NCBI RefSeq assembly: GCF_964275005.1
Contig: NC_092690.1
Coordinates: 5,929,336-5,993,335 of the forward strand
From: Diadema setosum
Taxonomy: Eukaryota; Echinodermata; Echinoidea; Diadematoida; Diadematidae
Direction: 5' to 3'
DNA length: 64,000 bases
Shown: one piece after another, positions 55,908 to 64,000 of the stretch
Numbering within the stretch: position 1 is the first letter of the stretch
How the letters are laid out: each line of letters starts with the position of its first letter
The notes under the pieces: generated by a model
What the model saw: the letters and a program-made list of their open reading frames with translations, nothing else
Database searches by the model: none
Told to the model about the DNA's origin: nothing
Translations under genes and position numbers: made by a program

Positions 55908-58900
55908 CAGTCAAACCTGTCAAGTGGCCACCTAATGGAAACGATAAAAGTAGCCGCTATAGACAGGTGGCCACTATAGGCAGGTTGGTTGCCATTTTGA
56001 ATTTCAACACTTGCAATGTTAAATAGCATAGAATACCGCATGCTATTCTTTAAAAAAGCAGCAAATAAGTTTGCATGAGCAGCTATAATATGGATTTTTC
56101 AGATTACTTCATTATAAACTTTCTTTCAGCTTACTTCTCTTATTTTGATTTTCAAAATAATATTTCGATCCTGAAAAACTTGCTCATACCGTTCTCGCAT
56201 GAATGGGTTCACGAGAGAGTTCGAGCAGGGGATCGATAATGTGCGAAGCTGACGTAAACAACACACAATACTCAGACAAGTATCCCATTGTCCTTATTCA
56301 AAGGAATCTAAATCATAAATTAGTCGGCATTTTAGTTAAATTCTACAATGTTATTAAGAGATGCCTTTGCCTCCGTAACACCCGTCAGGGTGGCATTACT
56401 AAAGTCTAGATCTAGTCAAGTTGTGGTGAGACGTCTTTTCACGGCTACGAGAGCTACGTTTGTCTATCATATCTGCAGGATTATGACAGAGCAAGGTTTC
56501 GGTATAGAATTCACACAACTAACGTAAAGGGCGTATTCAAAACTGATTTAGCGTTTCAGCTAAATTTTTGTGGCCGCTACATGCAGTTAGATATTTCCCA
56601 CGGGATACAAATTGAGTGGTCCGTGACCAGGTATAATAGTCAGGTCGCTTAGTGAAATTACCGTTACACGGTGGATAAAAGCATCAAATTTGGCATATGG
56701 ATTCCTTTAGGACTATTAAACAATATTAGAGTAGGAGCCCTCTGGAATTTTTTGATTTTTAGGGTGAAAATGCTGAATTTTGATATTTCTTTGTAATATG
56801 ATATATATATAATACTGTATTGCGTAAGTAGGGCAGGTCGCTTAGTGAAATTACCATTACACGGCGGATAAAAGCATATTTTTTTTCTTTTCACACGGAT
56901 TCCTTTAGGACTATTAAACAATATTAGAGTAGGAGCCCACTGGAATGTTGAGATTTTTAGGGTGAAAAAGCTGAATTTTCATATTTCTTTATGATATCAT
57001 ATATATATATTGTATTGCATAAGTAATAGTCAGGTCGCTTAGTGAAATTACCATTACACGGCGGATAAAAGCATCATTTTTTGTTCACACGGTTTCCTTT
57101 AGGACTGTTAAACAATATTAGAGTAGGAGCCCTCTTTAATTTTTCGATTTTAAGGGTGAAAATGCTGAATTTTCATATTTCTTTATAATATGATATATAA
57201 TTATATACTGCATTGCGTAAGTAGGGCAGGTCGCTTAGTAAAATTACCATTACACGGCGGATAAAAGCATATTTTTTTTTCTTTTCACACGGATTCCTTT
57301 AGGACTATTAAACAATATTGGAGTAGGAGCCCACTGGAATGTTGAGATTTTTAGGGTGAAAAAGCTGAATTTTGATATTTCTTTATAATATCATATGTAT
57401 ATTGTATTGCGTAAGTAATAGTCAGGTCGCTTAGTGAAATTACCATTACACGGCGGATAAAAGCATCATTTTTTTTTTCACACGGTTATAGGACTACTAA
57501 ACAATATTAGAGTAGGAGCCCTCTTTAATTTTTCGATTTTTAGGGTGAATATGCTGAATTTTGATATTTCTTTATATAACATGATATATGTACTGTTGCG
57601 TAAGTTATAGTCAGGTCGCTTAGTGAAATTACCATTACACGGCGGATAAAAGTATCAGTTTTTTTTTTTTTTTTTTTTTTTCACACGGGTTCTTTGAGGA
57701 CTATTAAACAATATTAGAGTAGGAGCCCTCCGGGACTTTTGTAGAAAAACACTAAAAAGATCAAATTTCAAAATGGCCGACACTTAATTGGGAAAACCTT
57801 AACTTTTCATGTAATGTGGGTAATACGATGACAATATATTGCATTTGTTTTTGTATTTTGGGTTTTCTTTAGAACTTTGGCTTGAACATTGCGTTAGAAG
57901 CATTATATTCCTGCGTAATGTAAAGTCTCTGAACTAATGGGGGAGAGGTATAAGGGCAAAAGATGAGAGTTCACAACAGATCTGAACTTATACATTGTAT
58001 GTTATCACTTTTCCTTACTCACGCAATACAATACAATATATATATCATATTATAAAGAAATATCAAAATTAAGCATTTTCACCCTAAAAATCGAAAAATT
58101 CCAGAGGGCTTCTATTCTAATATCAATGGGTATAATAGGTCCTAGATGATCACTTTCCAAATTTGGTGCTTTCATCAGCTCTTTAACTAACGGTAAGCCC
58201 AAATGTTGACATTAAGCGACCTGACTAAGGAAATGTGATAACATGTAAGTTCAGATCTGTTATGAATTTATTTATTTTGGAATTGGATTTCGTTTGTGTG
58301 TGTGTGTGTGTGTGTATCTTTTCCTTAAAAATTGCAGGAGGACTCCTAATGAGGAATCCGTGCGCCAAATTTGATGCTTTTATCCGCCGTGTATGTAAAG
58401 CAAGACGATAAAAAAAGTAGGCAACAGAACAAGCGAATCACCACTTTTTAAGTTGAGGGTCGCCCCCTTTGCCCTACCCCTCCCCCAGCCGGTCAAAGAC
58501 TTTACTGATACGCAAGAATATAAACAATGCTCTTCTACCGCATTGTCCAAATTCAGGTTTTAAGCCAAACCAAAAATAAATATATATACTAATATTTTCA
58601 TCGTATCACCTATCCATAAGTAATGTCACATGAAAAGTGAAGGGTTTGCCATAAGTGTCGGCCATTTTGAAATTTGATCTTGTGTGTGTGTGTGTGTGGT
58701 TAGTCTAATATTGTTTCCTAGTCCTCAAGGAATCTGTGCGCCACATTTTATGTCTTTTTTCCCCAGCGTATAGAGCAAAACGAGAAAAAAAAAAAGGCAA
58801 AAGAACAAGCGGACAACCATGTTTTTTAAGGGGGGGGGGTCCCGCCCCTTTTGCCCCACCCTTCCCCCAGCAGTTCATGCACAGAGACTTTACATTATAC

Positions 58901-59499
58901 AAGAATAAAGTGCTCCTAACGCAATGTTCAAGCCAAGGTTCTAAAGCAAACCAAAAAAAAAAAAAAAATGTAATATATTGTCATCGTATCACCCATATGA
59001 CATGAAAGTAAGTGTCGGCCATTTTGAAATTTGATCTTTTTAGTGTTTTTCTGCAAAAATCTCAGAGGGCTCCTACTCTAATATTGTTTAATAGTCCTCA
59101 AGGAATCCGTGTGAAAAAAAAATGATGCTTTTATCTGCGTGTAATGGTAATTTCGCTAAGCGACCTGACTATTACTTACGCAATACAGTAAATATATCAT
59201 ATTATAAAGAAATATCAAAATTCAGCATTTTCACCCTAAAAATCGAAAAATTCCAGAGGGCTCCTACTCTAATATCAATGAGAAGGTCCTAGGGGATCAC
59301 CTCTCCAAATTTGGTGCTTTTATCCGCTCTGTAACGGTAAGCCTCAAATTTGACATTAAGCGACCTGACTATAAGGGTATAAAGGGGATAAAGGGTATAA
59401 AGGGTCAGTAACACAGCAATTTCGTGCGGGGGATTTTTCATCAGGCCGCTATACAGGTGGACACTATAGGCATGTGGCCGCTAAGACAGGTTTGACTGT
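55908..59499. mobile_element. 3.6-kb TIR element (pogo/Tc1-like ends) carrying satellite DNA
   Basis: Ends read CAGTCAAACCTGTC and complement, with TA on both sides, and the inverted homology continues with GTGGCC and CGCTATA words for about 60 bp. The inside is mostly a tandem array (56641-57790) and inverted, diverged copies of the same unit (about 58010-58250 and 59000-59370). No transposase was seen. Confidence 0.8.
56641..57790 (+). repeat. Six-unit satellite array, ~195-bp monomer, dimeric order
   Basis: Units begin CAGGTCGCTTAGTGAAATTA at 56641, 56834, 57031, 57227, 57423 and 57612, so the period is 189-197 bp. Units 2 and 4 share variants (GTAGGG before the start; CACTGGAATGTTGAG inside) that differ from units 1, 3 and 5 (ATAGT before the start), giving an alternating A-B pattern. 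Reverse-oriented copies lie downstream to about 59370. Confidence 0.9.
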
Positions 59500-59547
59500 A
59501 CCACATTCTATATGATGTCTTTGTCCGTTGTTAGCATGCCTTCATAT

Positions 59548-60110
59548 TGAATTGAATTGATGAGGTTTATTGTTCCTGAAATTGGCAGCCCAGAGGTTGA
59601 AGAACATTCAGTTTACAGAGTATAGAGGTAGGTCTACATACTAGTCGATGAAAATCCCAGTGATTCACAAATAATACGTTTACAATAAACATATTGAGAA
59701 GTTATACATAAAATCATACATTTATTAATCTAAATCAACAAATACATGAGTACAATAAAACAACAGAGAAAAAACACTCAATACAATACCTTTTCTTTAC
59801 AACTGTGGATTATGAATATTTATAAAAACTTAGTCTAATCAACAACAACAACAGCAACGAAAATGCATTATGCATGGTTGTAATAAAGGAGAAAACGTTA
59901 TTGCACAGCAATTGTAAAACATTAGATTTACCTACCAAAGCAAGATGTTGAAAAAAAAATGATATTATTTAACACCAAAAACCTAACATAATGATATATT
60001 TCATCGAAAGGTTGCGTTTTCATTTTACTATATTATATCATATCAAAATCTATATTACATAAACAAACATCAAATACACCATTATTGCAATCACACTTCA
60101 TTACTTTCAA
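59548..60110 (-). mobile_element. 3' end of a CR1-like LINE on the minus strand
   Basis: Read on the minus strand, the segment ends with AATAAACCTCATCAATTCAA and short ATTCA repeats, the same style of tail as the LINE at 11660-11688. No coding part remains; the inner limit is not certain. Confidence 0.5.
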
Positions 60111-60114
60111 CATA

Positions 60115-60156
60115 TGTGACAGTGCATCACAAAACGAACAAAAGGTCGCACACACA
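60115..60156 (+). mobile_element. Terminal fragment of the 'GTGACC' TIR family
   Basis: Only the left terminus is present: TGTGACAGTGCATCACAAAA and a few more bases, ending at a CACACA run. Confidence 0.7.
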
Positions 60157-60253
60157 GATATAGGTACAACCTCCACCACTAGATAATTATACATATCTTA
60201 TCTGAGACAGACAAGCCAAGCTAACACTTTTTTTCTTCTTCTTCCTTTCCTAG

Positions 60254-60325
60254 AGATCTCAGGAATAATCACATTACGCATCTTGAAAAAGAAGCATTCA
60301 GTGACCTGGAGAGCCTTTTAGTTCT
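60254..60325 (+). CDS. LRR exon 7 of gene 2
   Basis: A 72-nt phase 2-2 exon with a pyrimidine-rich TTTCCTAG acceptor and GTACGT donor, encoding DLRNNHITHLEKEAFSDLES then LLVL. Asp replaces Gly in the usual GL. Confidence 0.9.
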
Positions 60326-60578
60326 GTACGTATATCGGATACTGATAAACTGAGCCTCGACATTACCGATAGTTAAAAAAAAAATGTTGTGATATTCTGA
60401 GAAGAACTTCATGTTATTCTGTGCATAATTATGGTTTATAACATAGATATGCTTTGATTTGGAGGCAGTAGCTTTAAAGTTTCTCTTCTTTTTTCTCTAG
60501 ATGGATTAACACGTATTGATCATTATAGACCATATAAGATTGATTCAATGATTGCGTAAGAACTGACGACAAGAGAAA

Positions 60579-61051
60579 TGAGTATATGAATATAAGAACG
60601 ACCCAAGTCCATGGAGTCCATGGAGTAAACTAAAAAAAACTTCATATCTTTTTTGTTTGTCCAATAATATTCTATTTAACTGTGATGGGATGGCAACATT
60701 GTATATACAAATTAGAACATATGTTATTATGACAATTAACATTAACATTAATTGTGGAGAGGCCATTTTGTGTGATGAACTTGGGTCGTTCTTTGATTCA
60801 TATACATGATATTCTGCTATAGAGATGAGAGAAGGACGAGAGAGGGCGCTATAATATGAATGTAAGAATGACCCAAGTCCTTCATTCCTACATTCATATA
60901 AGATTTAACTCATTTATTTCAGGCACTTCCGGGGGTAATTAGGATTTATCATTTATACACAAGATGAGTCCATGCATAAGCTACAATTTCCCATGTCAAA
61001 CTGAATTTGGCCAAAAATTGGACTTGGGGCGTTCTTATATTCATATACTCA
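60579..61051. mobile_element. MITE with TGAGTATATGAATATAAGAA ends, copy 2
   Basis: A 473-bp copy closely matching 54064-54539 along its whole length. It also lies in an intron of gene 2. Confidence 0.88.
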
Positions 61052-61331
61052 AATATTCCCGGTATAAGCCTCTTTTTTTCATTATTATCTCTAGTCCTTG
61101 AGTATTAGTCTTTTCCTCACTCTTGTTGGTAATATTAAACACGGCAATTACTTTTTCCCCCTTTATTGGATGGATTTTGCAACCCGCCTTTTCAATCCGC
61201 ACCATGTGTTCGATTTAGGTTTTGTGACATTAATATCTCCCTTTAAGAGTTAACATAACAATTGCAAAATGTCTTGTAGGTTTACATTGTAATTACATAT
61301 TGATGTATAATGTTGTTTTCAATGTGTGCAG

Positions 61332-61403
61332 TAATCTATCATCTCTTACTTTGAAAATACGACAGTCTGATAATGCCTTTGTTACGCCGATGATGAAAAA
61401 TTT
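61332..61403 (+). pseudogene. Probable dead LRR exon in gene 2
   Basis: After an acceptor ending TGTGCAG there is an exactly 72-nt phase 2-2 open module encoding NLSSLTLKIRQSDNAFVTPM then MKNF, with LRR-like leucines and an AF pair. The place where a donor should be reads CTAAAC, so the GT is missing and the next codon is a stop. The AF pair is shifted one residue against the consensus. It is best read as an LRR exon that lost its donor. Confidence 0.45.
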
Positions 61404-61453
61404 CTAAACATCAGTAATCATTTATCTTTGTCTCTCCTTAAAAAAAAAAACAG

Positions 61454-61525
61454 TTTTCTCTCAAACAATAGCATTTCTGAGATCAAAGACGGAGCATTTG
61501 ACGGGCCAAGTAGCATCTTGATGAT
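61454..61525 (+). CDS. LRR exon 8 of gene 2
   Basis: A 72-nt phase 2-2 exon with an A-rich run then CAG acceptor and GTATGT donor, encoding FLSNNSISEIKDGAFDGPSS then ILMM. Pro replaces Leu at 18, as in exon 3. Confidence 0.85.
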
Positions 61526-62141
61526 GTATGTATTACACTAAAGACATGGTTAACATCCACCATGTCATAATAACCTTTTCCCTTGGCATTTGCTTTTATC
61601 TACAGTCTTATAAGTATAAGTAGTTTGTCGTTACATTTTGAAAAACGGCAATATCAAGAATATCTTTGTTTAAACAAAGGAATTTTCTATTGTTGAAGAC
61701 ATCTGCTTCAACACATTTACAAACTTTTTACGAATATACAATGAAATCTGCAATGAAAATTAAGGTTCCTTCACGTTCGTGTTTACCCACCAGGTCATTG
61801 GGGATTTTGCAGAATCTTATCATGTCATCGTCATTAAGTTGAGAAAAACCTTTACTTGAACTGTAATGTCTATGGTGAAGACCTTTAGGTCACATCTTGT
61901 TACCGGCAAACAAACAAGAGTAATAATCAATATCTACAGCATTTTGTGTGTATGAAGCGGGTATGTCTGAGCGTTATGACGTCATTTTGCACAATACAAT
62001 ACAATACAATACAATATTAGTGGGTCATAAACCACACATTTTTCGAAACCGGAAACAATGTGAAACGATATCTTTCGTATTCGGTCCTTCTTGTTTGTTG
62101 ATTAACTGTTCTCTAATCGTTTTTGCTATATTCTTTCGAAG

Positions 62142-62213
62142 AGATCTTGCGGACAACAGAATAGAGGAGATTAACCAAGGAGTGTTTGCCGGTCTAAATG
62201 TCATGGTATTCCT
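62142..62213 (+). CDS. LRR exon 9 of gene 2 (last in window)
   Basis: A 72-nt phase 2-2 exon after TTTCGAAG and before GTAAGT, encoding DLADNRIEEINQGVFAGLNV then MVFL. Further LRRs, the hinge and the 7TM exon are expected beyond the right edge; none was found in 62214-64000. Confidence 0.88.
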
Positions 62214-62583
62214 GTAAGTGAAGTGCTCACATTTTCCGATTCAATGTTACACAAGATTTAATTATGGTAAACGCTTGACCTACCTAACTCATCAATCAGG
62301 TATGTCGGGTGTATTTCAAATAACTAAGAAATGAATGGAAAAGTATGATAGGGGGCGGGGGAGGCGCAAGTTCTAGGATTGTTGCCTCAAACCATACTAT
62401 AATTATTTTGATAACATATGTACTGCATGTTTTTCAGTGAATTTACCGCGAAACACATATTTCTATTTACTTGGTTTGCCTTAACTTGGTATCAAATCAT
62501 CTGAAGTGCAGGATTGAATGAAAAAAGTGCGTGTCATGATGTGCGAACAATGACAATGCGGTGTCTTTGTGTAATAATGCAAA
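62214..62583 (+). other. Intron without recognised features
   Basis: AT-rich DNA with no exon module or repeat family recognised. Confidence 0.4.
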
Positions 62584-62821
62584 TGAAGAGTTTGTTCGCA
62601 AAAACCGATAAGTCAATTTTTGAAGATTTTGAAGTACGGTCTCTGTCATAAAGTACAACATAATGATATATTGGTCTCTACATAAAAAGGTACATTTTTG
62701 AAGTTATGGTCAAAAGAAGCAAAACATTTTGTTTTATTCTCTTTATTTTTCTTGACCTTTAGTCGCAAATATCTCCCTTTGGCAAATATGGACTTATCGG
62801 TTTTTGCGAACAAACTCTTCA
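62584..62821 (+). mobile_element. MITE 'TGAAGAGTTTG' family, copy 3
   Basis: A 238-bp member in the same orientation as 4197-4444, ends TGAAGAGTTTGTTCGCAAAA. Confidence 0.9.
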
Positions 62822-63390
62822 AATATAAACACATGAACGTGAAACGCGTAGTACAACGTACATTTGAATGTAAACCACCGTGGCCATGGGCACGTGAGTC
62901 AGAAAGAAGGAATCAGCAACCGAACTAAAGTGTTGTGTATTCAGACGAAGGGTAATCTTTTAACCCGTTCCTTACGGAAACATAACATATTCCCGTGGGA
63001 GCAACTGATATGCGAGAGAACCTGGTATACCAGGTTCCCAAGATGAAAATAAAAGCGCCTACCTTTGTGGCCAAAATCCATGTTTCTTTGTGTTGTAATG
63101 CTCAGAAAAATGGGTTTGATAAAAAGAACAGAGTTCTTTCTATCACCACAAAGTATTGTTCTCTTTCTGTTGGAAAAAATGCGTATATCAAAGCGTTATT
63201 ACCCTTTTTGCTGATTTAGTTTGCTTCTGCTTTGCTGTAAAACTCGTATGAACATGTACATATCGATCAAAGCTGATCTCGAGTAGATTTCTGTGTTCGC
63301 GCATCAGCGCACGCTCTATTCACACCGTGCACTCGATCGATATTTTCATTGTTCGATGGCGCATGTTGTTGACCGTGGAAAGGCGATATA

Positions 63391-63452
63391 TGAAGAGTTT
63401 GTTCGCAAAAACCGATAAGTCCATATATGTCAAATGGAGATATTTGCGATTA
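63391..63452. mobile_element. MITE 'TGAAGAGTTTG' family, terminal fragment
   Basis: One terminus plus about 30 bp of interior (GGAGATATTTGCGATTA) is present; the other half is gone. Confidence 0.8.
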
Positions 63453-63539
63453 TAAAATGGGTTCAAGAATGTAGCCAATTGGAAGCGCTGAAATGAGTCA
63501 CGTGTGCGTGCATTAATTTCTTAGTAAATGCACTGAGAA

Positions 63540-63870
63540 GAGTCTCTCTTCCACCTCCCTGGCCTGACGTACGTCACAATGTTTACACTAGCAGTGCGCA
63601 CTCAATCAGTTGTTACAAGTGCGTCACGCGCTACTGTACGCGCTGTCAATCCTGTAAACAACTTCTAGTTCGGGCCGCGAGCTGCCACAGCAGCCGGCGG
63701 CCTTTCTTGTGCATAACACGTGGCGTACGTATACTCTTATACGTACGTACAGTACTTATGTGCGGGATTTTCGAGTGCGACGTGCGTAAATGTTTGGGAC
63801 GAACATCTTCGGACATCTTGACTTTTGAGCGAGTGCTACATGTAGCTGACTGGTATTGTCCCACAAAGGT
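63540..63870 (+). promoter_or_regulatory. CpG-rich, promoter-like stretch
   Basis: About 330 bp is dense in CpG (words such as GTGCGTCACGCGC and GGGCCGCGAGC) in an otherwise CpG-poor region. It has CRE-like half sites in TGACGTACGTCA at about 63565 and GTGCGTCACG. A donor-like AAAG|GTACGT lies at about 63870. It may be an alternative promoter within gene 2 or part of an unknown CpG-rich repeat. Confidence 0.4.
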
Positions 63871-64000
63871 ACGTGAATAATGCTGTTAGTTTTTGACCCA
63901 TTTTATAAAACAAATGATGCACAGGATTATTTCGTGGCGTTAGTGAAGGTGCGGCGTACTCTCGAGTATTGACAACGGTTGCAAACATGCACTCGGCTGC

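Overview
The window reads as an AT-rich, intron-rich nuclear segment from a marine deuterostome, most likely an echinoderm. The evidence is leucine-rich-repeat (LRR) relaxin-type GPCR genes built as one exon per repeat, a Gmr1-type Gypsy element (a group known from deuterostomes), several CR1/Jockey-like LINEs, and many TIR elements and MITEs. The species assignment is inference.

The host coding content is two head-to-tail genes on the + strand, apparently members of a tandem cluster of type-C leucine-rich GPCRs (RXFP/GRL101-like). Gene 1 is the 3' end of a receptor: one 72-nt LRR exon (619-690) and a terminal exon (2092-3172) with the Cys-rich hinge and all seven membrane helices. Gene 2 is the 5' part of a paralogue: signal-peptide exon (17979-18048), LRR N-cap exon (43148-43217) and nine LRR exons (44433, 47639, 48279, 50951, 54643, 55276, 60254, 61454, 62142), each joined phase 2 to phase 2 and 72 or 69 nt long. 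The gene runs off the right edge before its 7TM exon. A decayed copy of the signal-peptide exon (14220) and a probable dead LRR exon (61332) show that exons here have been duplicated and lost.

Region by region: 1-3.3 kb gene 1; 3.4-12.8 kb repeats, including an old LINE (7.1-11.7 kb); 12.8-18.1 kb a duplicated 5' block of gene 2 with nested MITEs; 18.0-43.1 kb a 25-kb first intron made almost wholly of mobile DNA. That intron holds a whole-looking Gmr1-like LTR element with identical LTRs (18511-25686), two broken LINEs, two 1.4-kb TIR elements, and an 8.38-kb TIR element (32826-41205) with 44-bp perfect termini, repeated subterminal motifs and exon-like segments of an unidentified gene. From 43.1 to 62.2 kb are the LRR exons with MITEs, fold-back elements and a dimeric satellite array inside a TIR element (55908-59499). 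A CpG-rich, promoter-like stretch lies near the right end (63540-63870).

The two receptors would be cell-surface proteins whose LRR ectodomain binds a ligand and signals through the 7TM part. No convincing minus-strand gene, stand-alone RNA gene or CRISPR array was seen.
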